Shown here piece after piece: positions 27,033 through 37,901 of a stretch of DNA of 64,000 nt; positions within the stretch are counted from its first letter, which is position 1; the number at the start of each line of letters is the position of its first letter. The stretch is taken from the NCBI GenBank assembly GCA_902799835.1, contig CADCCF010000005.1:1-64000 (forward strand). The letters are read 5' to 3'. Source of the DNA: an uncultured Pseudomonadota bacterium (GTDB lineage: Bacteria; Pseudomonadota; Alphaproteobacteria; RF32; CAG-239). The notes under the pieces are model-generated. The model made no database searches. It was given only the letters and a program-made list of their open reading frames with translations, and was not told where the DNA came from. The translations under genes and the position numbers were made by a program.

Positions 27033-27506
27033 ATGAAATGTCCGTTTTGCGGAAGTGCCGATACTCAAGTCAAAGATTCGCGCAATACCGATGATGATAC
27101 AGCGGTGCGTCGCCGTCGTGAGTGTCCGGAGTGCGGACAGAGATTTACCACTTTTGAGCATGTTCAGTTGCGTGATTTGATGGTGGTGAAAAGGAACGGT
27201 GAACGAGTAATGTTTGATCGCGACAAGTTAGCTAAGTCGATTTATATTGCCGTGCGCAAACGTCCTATCAGTTCGGAACGGGTTGAAAAGATTGTTAATT
27301 CAATTCAACGTCGTCTGGAAAGTACCGGAGAAATTGAATTTACATCGACCCAAATCGGTGAGATGGTTATGGAATCTTTAGCCACGCTCGACATGGTTGC
27401 ATATATTCGTTTTGCTTCTGTATATAAAGATTTTCGTGAAGCTAAAGATTTTGAGAATTTTTTGGCCGATTTAGAGCAAATGGCCAAGCCGAAAGGAGAA
27501 GATTAA
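27033..27506 (+). CDS. nrdR: Transcriptional repressor NrdR
   Basis: NrdR represses ribonucleotide reductase genes in response to dNTP/ATP levels. The 157-aa protein has an N-terminal zinc ribbon C3-P-F-C6 paired with C-P-E-C at about 31-34, followed by the ATP-cone (about 46-136: [12 protein letters not shown]). Length is typical. It starts three bases after murF and ends two bases before nusB. Confidence 0.96.
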   Translation: MKCPFCGSADTQVKDSRNTDDDTAVRRRRECPECGQRFTTFEHVQLRDLMVVKRNGERVMFDRDKLAKSIYIAVRKRPISSERVEKIVNSIQRRLESTGEIEFTSTQIGEMVMESLATLDMVAYIRFASVYKDFREAKDFENFLADLEQMAKPKGED

Positions 27507-27508
27507 TC

Positions 27509-28000
27509 ATGGCAAAATTTATTTCCGAAAAAATAAAAAAGAAATCATCAGCACGTTTGGCCGCTGTGCAAGCTACCTACATGATTGAATATGGCCAGCT
27601 TCCGGTGGATGTTGTGATTAAAGATTTTGTTAATGGTGAAATCGGTCGTTATGCCATAGAGGAAGAAAGCGACGGTTTTGAAATCATGGAACAGGCTGTC
27701 GAAATTGAGGAAATGGATGCAGAATATTTTACCGGTTTAGTTCGTGGTGTTCAAAAAAACAAAGAAGCTTTGGAGCAATCTTTAAGTTCTTATCTCAAAG
27801 AGGGGTGGCAGTTCGATCGTTTTGATGGTACTTTGCGGGCTTTATTGCTGTGTGCTGCTTATGAATTAGTTCACACAACCTATATTGATGCAACCGTGAT
27901 AGTCAAAGAATATGTTGATTTAGCTTACGCCTTTTTCTCCAAAGGTGAACCTAAAATGGTCAATGCTTTGTTGGATAGTATTGCAAAATCTGTTCGGTAG
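27509..28000 (+). CDS. nusB: Transcription antitermination factor NusB
   Basis: NusB binds boxA with S10 (NusE) during rRNA antitermination. The 163-aa protein matches NusB in length and has the conserved pieces S-A-R-L-A-A-V-Q-A-T-Y, F-D-G-T-L-R-A-L-L-L-C-A-A-Y-E-L and the closing helix V-N-A-L-L-D-S-I-A. Two central acidic stretches are longer than in E. coli. In many relatives ribD, ribE and ribH lie between nrdR and nusB; here they are absent and the two genes abut. Confidence 0.93.
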   Translation: MAKFISEKIKKKSSARLAAVQATYMIEYGQLPVDVVIKDFVNGEIGRYAIEEESDGFEIMEQAVEIEEMDAEYFTGLVRGVQKNKEALEQSLSSYLKEGWQFDRFDGTLRALLLCAAYELVHTTYIDATVIVKEYVDLAYAFFSKGEPKMVNALLDSIAKSVR

Positions 28001-28006
28001 GAAGTT

Positions 28007-28519
28007 ATGACCAAGCTGAAACTTTATGAATATCCTCACCCTATCTTAAAAAAGAAAGCTCTCAAAGTTGAAAGTTTTGATGCTTCATTACGCAAGCTTC
28101 TTGATGATATGTTGGAAACTATGTATGCATGCAATGGTTGTGGTTTGGCCGCACCTCAGGTGGGAATTTCACAACGTATAGTTGTCATTGACATCGCTCA
28201 TGAGGATGAAGAACCAGCGCCATTATATATGGTTAATCCGGAAATAATTTGGCGCTCGGATGAGCAAAAAATTTGCGAAGAGGGATGTTTATCGGTTCCC
28301 GGTCAACGCGCAGAAGTTGAACGTCCGGCTTCCGTTAAAGTCAAATACATTGATTATAACGGCAAACCTCAAGAGTTGTTGGCTGATGAATTTTTAGCGG
28401 TGGCTGTTCAACATGAATTAGATCATCTTGATGGTATTTTGTACATTGACCATATCAGCCGACTTAAACGTCAAATGCTGCTGAAAAAGCTTGACAAACA
28501 ACGCAAAGAACAAGCCTGA
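28007..28519 (+). CDS. def: Peptide deformylase
   Basis: Removes the N-terminal formyl group from nascent proteins. The 170-aa metalloenzyme shows all three family motifs: G-C-G-L-A-A-P-Q-V-G, E-E-G-C-L-S-V-P-G (metal-binding Cys) and Q-H-E-L-D-H-L-D-G (HExxH metal ligands and catalytic Glu). The start is ATG 28007, six bases after nusB. It is the last gene of the murF-nrdR-nusB-def run. Confidence 0.96.
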   Translation: MTKLKLYEYPHPILKKKALKVESFDASLRKLLDDMLETMYACNGCGLAAPQVGISQRIVVIDIAHEDEEPAPLYMVNPEIIWRSDEQKICEEGCLSVPGQRAEVERPASVKVKYIDYNGKPQELLADEFLAVAVQHELDHLDGILYIDHISRLKRQMLLKKLDKQRKEQA

Positions 28520-28602
28520 TAATTTATTATGTTTTATGTCGTTAAATAATAATTAAATCTTATATTATAAAATCACTGGAGTTATCGATTGAGGTGAGTA
28601 GA

Positions 28603-29328
28603 ATGAGCGCTGTTAAAAAATTACCCCTACTAAATATCTTAAAAAAATCGTTGACTTACTGTATAAAAAATTGGCAGCTTTCTGTGGCTTTTAGCTTGAT
28701 GTTTTATGCTGTCGGAGCTTTTGCTATTTGGAGCTGGCAAAGCTGGATGTTTTTGCCAAATATGATCGTTCTGTATGTCATTTGGGGAGTTTTTTTTCGG
28801 GTTTATTTTCACCGCCAACCTTATTTTAATCTGAAACCATTATTCAATTCACTAATGCCATCAACCAAAATCGTTTTGTTGACCGTAGTGATTGCCAGTC
28901 TTTTGGTGTTATTGCCTTGGGTGCCGCTGTTCATCAATATTTCGCCGGAGTTTAATCAAAGCTATGCCCAATTTTTGCAAGGGGATATTGAGCATAATGG
29001 TATGTTGATTTTGGTTGCCAACATAGTATTTTTGCTCATTTCGCCAATTATTGCTTATCGTCCGTTTTTAGCTTGGATTTCATCATTGATCGGTCGGTCA
29101 GGATCATTGCGTCAAGCTTGGGAAAAAACTCGCCATAACTATTTTGAATTTTTGGTAATTTCCATTTGGACAGATTGTATGTTGTCGGTTGCGCGTTGGG
29201 CCATTATCGAATTGGGTGGCAACGACTATATGACAATGGTTATTGTCGCACCTGTTATGGTTTATTTCAATGTGGTGTCAGCCCAAGCTTTTGAATTTTT
29301 CTTTCTCGACAAACAAGAGGAAAACTAG
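28603..29328 (+). CDS. Polytopic membrane protein, unknown
   Basis: A 241-aa protein with about five hydrophobic helices and a basic N-terminus. No family confidently recognised; the glycerophosphodiester-phosphodiesterase-type membrane domains look similar in layout. The start is ATG 28603, six bases after GAGGTG; a GTG at 28594 sits inside that ribosome site. It ends one base before the ligA stop on the opposite strand, with no terminator room between. Location in the inner membrane is the only safe inference. Confidence 0.78.
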   Translation: MSAVKKLPLLNILKKSLTYCIKNWQLSVAFSLMFYAVGAFAIWSWQSWMFLPNMIVLYVIWGVFFRVYFHRQPYFNLKPLFNSLMPSTKIVLLTVVIASLLVLLPWVPLFINISPEFNQSYAQFLQGDIEHNGMLILVANIVFLLISPIIAYRPFLAWISSLIGRSGSLRQAWEKTRHNYFEFLVISIWTDCMLSVARWAIIELGGNDYMTMVIVAPVMVYFNVVSAQAFEFFFLDKQEEN

Positions 29329-29329
29329 T

Positions 29330-31405
<2,076 letters not shown>

Positions 31406-31421
31406 TCATCCCCATAAAAAC

Positions 31422-31449
31422 AATCCCCGCTTATGACAAAGCGGGGATT
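31422..31449 (-). terminator. Terminator of infC
   Basis: An 11-bp perfect stem (31422-31432 with 31439-31449, six-base loop) is followed on the minus strand by GTTTTTA. It lies 20 bases past the infC stop and ends just upstream of ligA. Confidence 0.8.
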
Positions 31450-31468
31450 GAAATTTACTTCGCCGCTT

Positions 31469-32011
31469 TTATTTTTCCGGTGCGACAACCATCATCATTT
31501 GTTTGCCTTCCAATTTCGGAGCTTGCTCCATTTTGCATATTCCTTCCAAATCTTCCAGCAGTCTGTCCAACACTTCTTTGCCCATATTGTTGGCGCTCAT
31601 TTCGCGTCCTTTATAACGCATGGTAAATTTTACCTTGTTACCTTCGCTTAAAAATTTTTTGGCCTGTTTAACTTTTACCTCATAATCATGAGTATCAATC
31701 ATCGGGCGCAATTTTAATTCTTTGGTTTCAACAACTTTTTGATTTTTTTTGGCTTCAGCCTTGCGCTTTTGCAATTCATATTTATATTTGCCATAATCCA
31801 AAATCTTGCAAACCGGAGGCGTTGCCTGAGGCGAAATTTCAATTAAATCAAAACCGGCGGCATCAGCCATCTCTAAAGCTTGTGATATAGAAACAATTCC
31901 GCGGTTTTCACCATTTTCATCAATTAATCTGACTTGTTTAGCCTTAATATCATCGTTAATGCGCGGTCCATCTTCTTCGCGTACTGGCGCATTGTTATTT
32001 TCTTTTACTAT
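31469..32011 (-). CDS. infC: Translation initiation factor IF-3, non-canonical start
   Basis: IF-3 keeps ribosomal subunits apart and checks start codons. The visible 133-aa ATG frame (from 31870) would lack the N-terminal domain. Reading upstream in frame gives R-I-N-D-D-I-K-A-K-Q-V-R-L-I-D-E-N-G, the conserved IF-3 N-terminus, back to an ATA codon at 32011 (product 180 aa). That ATA lies five bases after a perfect GAGGAGG, and no ATG, GTG or TTG exists in frame between. infC starts with AUU in E. coli, which lets IF-3 repress itself; AUA here would serve the same purpose. The C-terminal domain (R-P-x-I-D-T-H-D-Y, M-R-Y-K-G-R-E) is intact. The rpmI and rplT genes that usually follow are absent. 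Confidence 0.88.
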   Translation of the reverse strand: MVKENNNAPVREEDGPRINDDIKAKQVRLIDENGENRGIVSISQALEMADAAGFDLIEISPQATPPVCKILDYGKYKYELQKRKAEAKKNQKVVETKELKLRPMIDTHDYEVKVKQAKKFLSEGNKVKFTMRYKGREMSANNMGKEVLDRLLEDLEGICKMEQAPKLEGKQMMMVVAPEK

Positions 32012-32016
32012 TGTAG

Positions 32017-32023
32017 CCTCCTC
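32017..32023 (-). promoter_or_regulatory. Ribosome binding site setting the ATA start of infC
   Basis: A perfect GAGGAGG on the minus strand, five bases ahead of the ATA at 32011. It decides the start because nothing else near it is a canonical in-frame initiation codon; the nearest ATG (AACAATGCG) is out of frame. Confidence 0.75.
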
Positions 32024-32046
32024 AAAATGTTGTAAATATAGGGTTC

Positions 32047-32074
32047 ATCATACTAAAATAATTTGTTTTTTCAA
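32047..32074 (-). promoter_or_regulatory. infC promoter
   Basis: On the minus strand TTGAAA (32074-32069) and TATGAT (32052-32047) are 16 bases apart, just after the lpxK stop. It gives infC its own transcription with a leader of about 30 nt. Confidence 0.55.
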
Positions 32075-32102
32075 GATAAAAATAACACTTGAGTAAACAT
32101 TC

Positions 32103-33053
32103 TTATCTGTTTAATAAAAATTTTTGCAAAGCCTTTTCATCTTCCCAATCAATAGTTATATCCAAGACCTTAAATTTAGGCTGAAGTTTGTAAGGAATTT
32201 TTACCATGTCTTTGGCTGTGGTATAAATATCAGCTTGCAAAAATTCTGCCTCTTTAATGATTTGTTGCAACTCATCATTTGTATAAAAGTGATGATCAGG
32301 AAAAGAATAAGTTTTTACCACTTCAAGATCACATTCTTGCAATGATTGATAAAACTTATCCGGTCTTCCGATACCGGCAAAAGCAACAACTTTAGTGTCT
32401 TTTGTCTGTGGTTTAACCGGAACAACTTTGCCTTTAAATACAGGAAGTTGCGGTGCTTTAGCCGCAATTTGGTGAACATCATCACCCAACATAACTATGG
32501 CATCAACTCGTTTGATACCGACAGAAAAAAACTCTCGCATCGGTCCTGAGGGAATAGGTAATCCGTTACCTAATCCGGCAGCACCATCTACTACCACAAT
32601 CGATTTATCTTTGTAGAGTAGGGGATTTTGCAAACCATCATCCATAATGATTATATCAGCACCTTCTTCAATGGCTTTGCGCGCCGCTTCATCACGTTTG
32701 TGATTTACAACCACTCCGGCCTGACGAGCCAAAAGCAAAGGCTCATCGCCTACTTCCGAAGCTGAATGAATATCTTTATTTACAATCACATCTTGCAAGG
32801 TTCCGCCATATCCGCGCGAAATAAAAAACGGATTCTTATTTTGCTCTTGCAAGATTTTAGCTATTGATATAGCTGTCGGAGTTTTACCGGATCCGCCGGC
32901 TGTAAGATTACCGATACAAATTACCGGAACACTTGCTTTATAAGGCTTATTGAGCTTCATTCGTAAACTTGTGACTGAAGCATACAGACATCCCAAAGGA
33001 AATAAGAGCCATGCTTGTAAGTTTCTTTTATTCCAAAATGTTGGAGCTTTCAT
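32103..33053 (-). CDS. lpxK: Tetraacyldisaccharide 4'-kinase LpxK
   Basis: Phosphorylates the lipid A precursor at the 4' position. The 316-aa protein has an N-terminal membrane-associated helix (about 13-30), the Walker A G-G-S-G-K-T-P at about residues 53-59, I-S-R-G-Y-G-G, and I-I-M-D-D-G-L-Q-N-P-L-L. It follows waaA by one base, in an acyltransferase-waaA-lpxK operon that together builds Kdo-lipid A. Confidence 0.95.
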   Translation of the reverse strand: MKAPTFWNKRNLQAWLLFPLGCLYASVTSLRMKLNKPYKASVPVICIGNLTAGGSGKTPTAISIAKILQEQNKNPFFISRGYGGTLQDVIVNKDIHSASEVGDEPLLLARQAGVVVNHKRDEAARKAIEEGADIIIMDDGLQNPLLYKDKSIVVVDGAAGLGNGLPIPSGPMREFFSVGIKRVDAIVMLGDDVHQIAAKAPQLPVFKGKVVPVKPQTKDTKVVAFAGIGRPDKFYQSLQECDLEVVKTYSFPDHHFYTNDELQQIIKEAEFLQADIYTTAKDMVKIPYKLQPKFKVLDITIDWEDEKALQKFLLNR

Positions 33054-33054
33054 C

Positions 33055-34317
33055 TTAAAAATAAACCTTTATCTTGTCCATTATACCGTCTAAAACTTTG
33101 GTTTCGCTTTGTGCCCAGTTATATGCCAATGAGCATTTTGCATCTAACAGCGATTCACTTTCCAGCAATGCATCAACTTCTTTTTCCAACTCATCAACTG
33201 TTTCGACTTGAATTATGGCATCAGCCTTACGTGCTCTCGACATCGCCTCGCTGAAATTATGCATATGCGGGCCGACAATCACTGCATCGCGCACTCTTGA
33301 TGGTTCAATAAAATTCTGCCCGCCGTGCGGCACAAAGGATCCCCCGACAAAAACTATTTTGGCTAACTCATACCATAATCCCATCTCTCCAATGGTGTCG
33401 GCGATATAAACATCAACTTTTGAAGTAATTTTTTCCCCTTTGGAACGCAAAGCTGTATTTAGTCCCATACGCGAAATTTGTTCTGCAATATCGCTTCCGC
33501 GGTTCGGGTGACGCGGCGCAACAATCATCAGCAAATCAGAATATTTTTCTTTTAGTTTTTTGTGTGCTTTAGCAATACGAACTTCTTCATCGTCATGAGT
33601 TGAGCTTATCAGCCACAATTTGCGCTTACCGATTTGTTTTTCCAAATCAGATTTAACTTTTTCATCAACAGGTAGCGGCAGACCGGCATACTTCAAATTT
33701 CCCAAACATATCGCATCTTTTGCACCTAAAACTCTCAAACGATAAGCATCTTCCTCAGATTGTCCCAAACATAAAGTAAAACATTCTAAAAGTTCCTTGC
33801 AGATAAAATCAAATTGTTGCCAACGTTTGAATGTTTTGTTTGAAATTCTTCCGTTTATCAATATGAGAGGAATATTGCGTTTTGAAATGCTGGATAGCAC
33901 TGCCGGCCAAAATTCCGACTCAAACCATAAAACGACATCCGGGTGCCAGTGCCGTACAAATCGATTAGTGAAAATGGGGTTATCAATCGGAATAAATTGG
34001 TGAAAGGCTCTTTCGGGAAGTCTTTTTTGCATAACATCGGCTGAAGTAACCGTTCCTGTTGTTACCATTACATGTGCATCTTCATATGTCTCAAGTATTT
34101 TATTAATCAGGGGTAACATTGATACAGATTCACCAACCGATGCTCCGTGCAACCAAAACAACTTTCCTTCCGGACGGGCTTTTTTAGGTTTACCGACTCG
34201 TTCATTAAAGCGTTTGATATCCTCTTTACCGCATATCTTACGCTTTTTAACATAACCTTGAATTACCAAAGGATATAAAACGGCTACTAAAAAATTGTAT
34301 ATTTTAATAAACATCAT
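33055..34317 (-). CDS. waaA: Kdo transferase WaaA
   Basis: Transfers 3-deoxy-D-manno-octulosonic acid from CMP-Kdo to lipid IVA at the inner membrane. The 420-aa protein has an N-terminal hydrophobic anchor, then W-L-H-G-A-S-V-G-E-S (about residue 54), F-E-S-E-F-W-P-A, I-N-G-R-I-S-N-K-T, and the C-terminal V-G-G-S-F-V-P-H-G-G-Q-N-F-I-E-P. These are the GT-B/GT30 signatures. Length is typical. It is sandwiched between the acyltransferase (no gap) and lpxK (one base). Confidence 0.95.
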   Translation of the reverse strand: MMFIKIYNFLVAVLYPLVIQGYVKKRKICGKEDIKRFNERVGKPKKARPEGKLFWLHGASVGESVSMLPLINKILETYEDAHVMVTTGTVTSADVMQKRLPERAFHQFIPIDNPIFTNRFVRHWHPDVVLWFESEFWPAVLSSISKRNIPLILINGRISNKTFKRWQQFDFICKELLECFTLCLGQSEEDAYRLRVLGAKDAICLGNLKYAGLPLPVDEKVKSDLEKQIGKRKLWLISSTHDDEEVRIAKAHKKLKEKYSDLLMIVAPRHPNRGSDIAEQISRMGLNTALRSKGEKITSKVDVYIADTIGEMGLWYELAKIVFVGGSFVPHGGQNFIEPSRVRDAVIVGPHMHNFSEAMSRARKADAIIQVETVDELEKEVDALLESESLLDAKCSLAYNWAQSETKVLDGIMDKIKVYF

Positions 34318-35067
34318 CTAGCCCCTTTTCTTAACTTTTTCATCAGGCGAAGCCGGCTCAACCGGATTGCGCCCCACCATAATGTCACAGGCAAAACTTA
34401 TCTTGTTGACAATTTCTTCAACTTTCAAACGATATTCTTCTATCTGCTCATCTGTAAGATTTTCCGGAATATATATCGGATTGCTCAACATAAATACTCC
34501 ATGTCCGAAAGGTAAAACAACCATGGTCTTATCCCAAGCTCTTTGAGCAACTCTGGCTCTTGAGGCCGAATAATTGGCAAACACAATCGGCAGACCGGTC
34601 TTAGAGGCAAAATAAATCGGCGATTTTTTCATGCGCATTCGCGGACCTATCGGACCATCCGGCGAAATACAAACACTTTGTTTCTCGTTCAATAAATGCA
34701 TTATTTCAAAAGCACTTTGAGTTGCATTTTGATTTGTTGAACCCGAAACCGTATCTATACCGTAAAACTTTAGAAAGTTAGTTATCAATTGACCGTCTTG
34801 ATGGGGCGAAACCAAGGCGTATAATTTTTTTTTGCTTGTAAACTTGCGCCAAAAATATGGTAACATTACCACACGGGCATGCCAGCCTATCAATATTGTT
34901 GGTTTGCTCAAAATGTCGCATATTTTTTCAGCATCTTCAATTTTCCAACGCGTCGTTTTGCCGACAAATTGTGCGTAGATAAATATAAAAAAAGATACAA
35001 TCTTTATGATAAAAGGCTGTTTGAGTAATTTTTTTATTTTGGGTTTAAGAAAATTTTTTAACGACAT
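34318..35067 (-). CDS. Lysophospholipid acyltransferase-like (DUF374)
   Basis: A 249-aa membrane-associated protein of the DUF374 family, related to acyltransferases of the LPLAT group. It shows a hydrophobic segment at about 20-34, W-H-A-R-V-V-M-L-P-Y, V-S-P-H-Q-D-G (acyltransferase HxxxD-like, here S-P-H-Q-D), and S-P-D-G-P-I-G-P-R. The operon with waaA and lpxK suggests a role in lipid A or phospholipid acylation. The C-terminus is charged. It is 24 bases downstream of the fliN-like gene. Confidence 0.85.
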   Translation of the reverse strand: MSLKNFLKPKIKKLLKQPFIIKIVSFFIFIYAQFVGKTTRWKIEDAEKICDILSKPTILIGWHARVVMLPYFWRKFTSKKKLYALVSPHQDGQLITNFLKFYGIDTVSGSTNQNATQSAFEIMHLLNEKQSVCISPDGPIGPRMRMKKSPIYFASKTGLPIVFANYSASRARVAQRAWDKTMVVLPFGHGVFMLSNPIYIPENLTDEQIEEYRLKVEEIVNKISFACDIMVGRNPVEPASPDEKVKKRG

Positions 35068-35091
35068 TTCGTAGTCTCAAAAATCCTCGGC

Positions 35092-35340
35092 TTAAGGTTG
35101 AGTTTTGGTAACACTGATGCCGATATTGTCATCGTCGGTTACAATAACTTCACCATGTCCGATTAACACATTGTCAGCATAAATATCCACATCATCATTC
35201 ACATTACGGTCAAGCTCCACCACAGCACCGCGTCCAAGCCGTAGCAACTGATAAACCCTCAAATTAGCCGAGCCCAGCGTAATTGAAACTTTTACATTGA
35301 TATCACCGCTAGAATAAGCTGACAAATCTTTAACTGCCAT
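35092..35340 (-). CDS. FliN/SpoA-domain protein, short
   Basis: An 82-aa protein consisting of little more than the SpoA (FliN C-terminal) fold: I-N-V-K-V-S-I-T-L-G, the L-L-R-L-G-R-G-A-V-V-E-L core, V-D-I-Y-A-D-N-V-L-I-G-H-G-E-V and the closing I-G-I-S-V-T. FliN is part of the flagellar motor switch. It lies alone at the head of the lipid A operon, not with other flagellar genes, so it may be the FliN of this genome or a relative used elsewhere (for example in a secretion sorting platform). AAAGGT precedes the ATG. Confidence 0.82.
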   Translation of the reverse strand: MAVKDLSAYSSGDINVKVSITLGSANLRVYQLLRLGRGAVVELDRNVNDDVDIYADNVLIGHGEVIVTDDDNIGISVTKTQP

Positions 35341-35502
35341 AATATCTAAAACCTTTCAACTTCAATCTATAAATACACTATACATATAAAAAAACAATAA
35401 TAAAAACCGCAAATAAATTTATTACACAGATTTTTTTTGTGGATTAAATATTTGCTTAATTGAGCAGAAACAAATAATATGCCAAAAAGTTAATATAAAA
35501 AC

Positions 35503-35533
35503 TTGTATATGGGCAAATCAGTACCTATATAAT
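35503..35533 (+). promoter_or_regulatory. Possible lon promoter
   Basis: TTGTAT (35503-35508) and TATAAT (35528-35533) are 19 bases apart, longer than ideal; CTATAT at 35526 would give 17. No sigma32-like or CIRCE element is obvious in the 224-base gap 35341-35564, which otherwise holds AT-rich non-coding sequence. Confidence 0.4.
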
Positions 35534-35564
35534 CAGCAAAGATAATAATTATTCGGGTGTTAAA

Positions 35565-37895
35565 ATGGTCAAAAAAAATAAATATCCTCTACTTCCGCTT
35601 CGCGATATTGTGGTTTATCCCAAAATGATTGTTCCGCTTTTTGTCGGGAGAGCTAAGTCTATTGCTGCACTTCAAATTGCCGAGGACGATGATAATCACA
35701 TAGTGTTGGTAACTCAGAAGAATGCTACTATTGAGAATCCCGAATCCGATGATATCTATAATGTTGGTACCATGGGTAATATTTTACAACTTTTAAAACT
35801 TCCCGACGGAACTGTCAAAGTTTTGATTGAAGGGTTGGATCGTGTCAAAATCAATAATGTTGATGATGGTCCGGATGTTATGACAGGTGTTGTTGAGGTT
35901 ATGCCGGATGGTCATGAAGAAAATCCTGAATTGGAAGCCCTTGTGCGAGCCGTGCTTTCGCAGTTTGAAGAGTATGTTAAGTTATCCAAAAAAATTCCGC
36001 CCGAAGTTATGATGTCCGTTAATCAAATTGATGATAACGCCAAATTAGCCGATACCATTGCTTCACATCTATCATTAAAAATAGCTGATAAGCAGGCTTT
36101 ACTAGAGGGTAAAACGCTAAGTGAACGTTTTGAAATGTTGCTCGGGTTCATGGATGCTGAAATCACAGTGTTGGAAGTTGAAAATCGTATTCGCAACCGC
36201 GTTAGGAAGCAGATGGAAAAAAGCCAAAAGGAATACTATCTTAACGAGCAAATGAAGGCTATTCAAAAAGAGCTTGGTGATGATGAGGAAGACGAGATAA
36301 GTTCCTATTTGAGCCGCATTGAAAAAACCAAACTTTCCAAAGAAGCCAAAGATCGTGCCCTATCCGAAGTCAAAAAATTAAAGAATATGGGTAATAATTC
36401 AGCTGAGGCTTCGGTTATCCGCAATTATTTGGATTGGATGTTGGAAATTCCTTGGAAAAAGCGTTCTAAAATCAACCATGATTTGCAATATGCTTTGGAT
36501 GTTCTCAACGCCGATCATTATGGTTTAGACAAGGTAAAAGAGAAAATTATTGAGTTTTTGGCCGTTCAGGCACGCTCGGATAAAGTTCGCGGCCCGATTC
36601 TATGCTTGGTTGGTCCTCCGGGGGTTGGCAAAACCTCTTTGGGCAAATCTATAGCCAAAGCTACCGGAAGGTCTTTTGTTCGCACATCTTTGGGGGGTAT
36701 GCGTGATGAAGCCGAAATCAGAGGTCATCGCCGTACTTATATCGGTTCAATGCCGGGTAAGGTTATCAAAGGTATGAAAAAAGCCGGTACTACTAATCCA
36801 CTGTTTTTGTTTGACGAGATTGATAAGCTGGGTAATGATTATCGCGGTGATCCTTCATCGGCCTTATTAGAAGTGTTGGATCCTGAGCAAAATTCTGCTT
36901 TTAATGATCACTACCTGGAAGTTGATTATGATTTATCGGATGTAATGTTTGTAACAACGGCCAATTCTTTGGATATGCCGCGTCCGCTGTTGGACAGAAT
37001 GGAGATTATCCGCATCTCCGGCTATACCGAAGATGAAAAAATTGAAATTGCCAAACAACATCTGTTGCCCAAAATCTTTAAAGAAAATGCCGTTCGCGAG
37101 GATGAATTATCTATTGAAGATGAGGCAATTCGTAGCATTATCCGCTATTACACTCGTGAGGCCGGTGTACGCAATCTTGAGCGCGAATTAACCACCGTAG
37201 CCCGCAAAGCGGTTAAAAACATTTTGCTGTGCCAAACCAAAAAAGGTTGCAAAACCGTGGTTACCGCTCAGAATTTGAAAGACTTTTTGGGAGTGATTAA
37301 ATATCGCTTTGGCGAGGCCGAGCATGCTGATCAAATCGGAGTTACTACCGGACTGGCTTGGACCGAGGTTGGTGGTGATATCTTGTTTATTGAGGCGGTT
37401 GATATGCCGGGCAAGGGTGTGGTCAAGCAAACCGGTAAGTTGGGTGATGTAATGAAAGAGTCCATCGATACCGCTTATTCGGTTGTGAGAGCTCATTCAA
37501 AGGAATTAGGTATCAAACCGGAGACTTTTGAAAAGACCGACATCCATGTCCATGTACCCGAAGGTGCCACTCCAAAAGACGGACCATCGGCCGGTATAGC
37601 TATGTTTACCACGTTGGTTTCGGTGTTGACTAAAATACCGGTGAAAAAAGATGTGGCAATGACCGGAGAAATCACTTTGCAGGGGCGCGTTTTGCCAATC
37701 GGCGGCCTCAAAGAAAAATTGCTTTCGGCTTTACGTGGGGGCATCAAAACCGTAATTATCCCTCAGGATAACGAAAAAGATTTGGAAGATATTCCCGAAA
37801 ATGTTAAACAGGGATTGAAAATCATTCCGGTTTCCGAGGTAAAAGAGGTCTTAAAAATTGCCTTACGCAAAATGCCGAAGTCAACTAAAAAATAA
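35565..37895 (+). CDS. lon: ATP-dependent protease Lon
   Basis: Cytoplasmic quality-control protease. The 776-aa protein has the N-terminal substrate domain (P-L-L-P-L-R-D-I-V-V-Y-P), a coiled-coil linker, the AAA+ module with Walker A G-P-P-G-V-G-K-T (about 351-358) and Walker B L-F-D-E-I-D-K, and the C-terminal protease domain with the catalytic Ser near 674 in P-K-D-G-P-S-A-G and the Lys near 717 in G-G-L-K-E-K. Length and order match LonA. It is monocistronic, closed by a terminator at 37902. Confidence 0.97.
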   Translation: MVKKNKYPLLPLRDIVVYPKMIVPLFVGRAKSIAALQIAEDDDNHIVLVTQKNATIENPESDDIYNVGTMGNILQLLKLPDGTVKVLIEGLDRVKINNVDDGPDVMTGVVEVMPDGHEENPELEALVRAVLSQFEEYVKLSKKIPPEVMMSVNQIDDNAKLADTIASHLSLKIADKQALLEGKTLSERFEMLLGFMDAEITVLEVENRIRNRVRKQMEKSQKEYYLNEQMKAIQKELGDDEEDEISSYLSRIEKTKLSKEAKDRALSEVKKLKNMGNNSAEASVIRNYLDWMLEIPWKKRSKINHDLQYALDVLNADHYGLDKVKEKIIEFLAVQARSDKVRGPILCLVGPPGVGKTSLGKSIAKATGRSFVRTSLGGMRDEAEIRGHRRTYIGSMPGKVIKGMKKAGTTNPLFLFDEIDKLGNDYRGDPSSALLEVLDPEQNSAFNDHYLEVDYDLSDVMFVTTANSLDMPRPLLDRMEIIRISGYTEDEKIEIAKQHLLPKIFKENAVREDELSIEDEAIRSIIRYYTREAGVRNLERELTTVARKAVKNILLCQTKKGCKTVVTAQNLKDFLGVIKYRFGEAEHADQIGVTTGLAWTEVGGDILFIEAVDMPGKGVVKQTGKLGDVMKESIDTAYSVVRAHSKELGIKPETFEKTDIHVHVPEGATPKDGPSAGIAMFTTLVSVLTKIPVKKDVAMTGEITLQGRVLPIGGLKEKLLSALRGGIKTVIIPQDNEKDLEDIPENVKQGLKIIPVSEVKEVLKIALRKMPKSTKK

Positions 37896-37901
37896 TCAGG
37901 T

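Noticed and set aside
31469..31870. infC as a 133-aa protein from ATG 31870
   Set aside because: Would remove the conserved IF-3 N-terminal domain, which is encoded in frame upstream to 32011 behind a perfect ribosome site.
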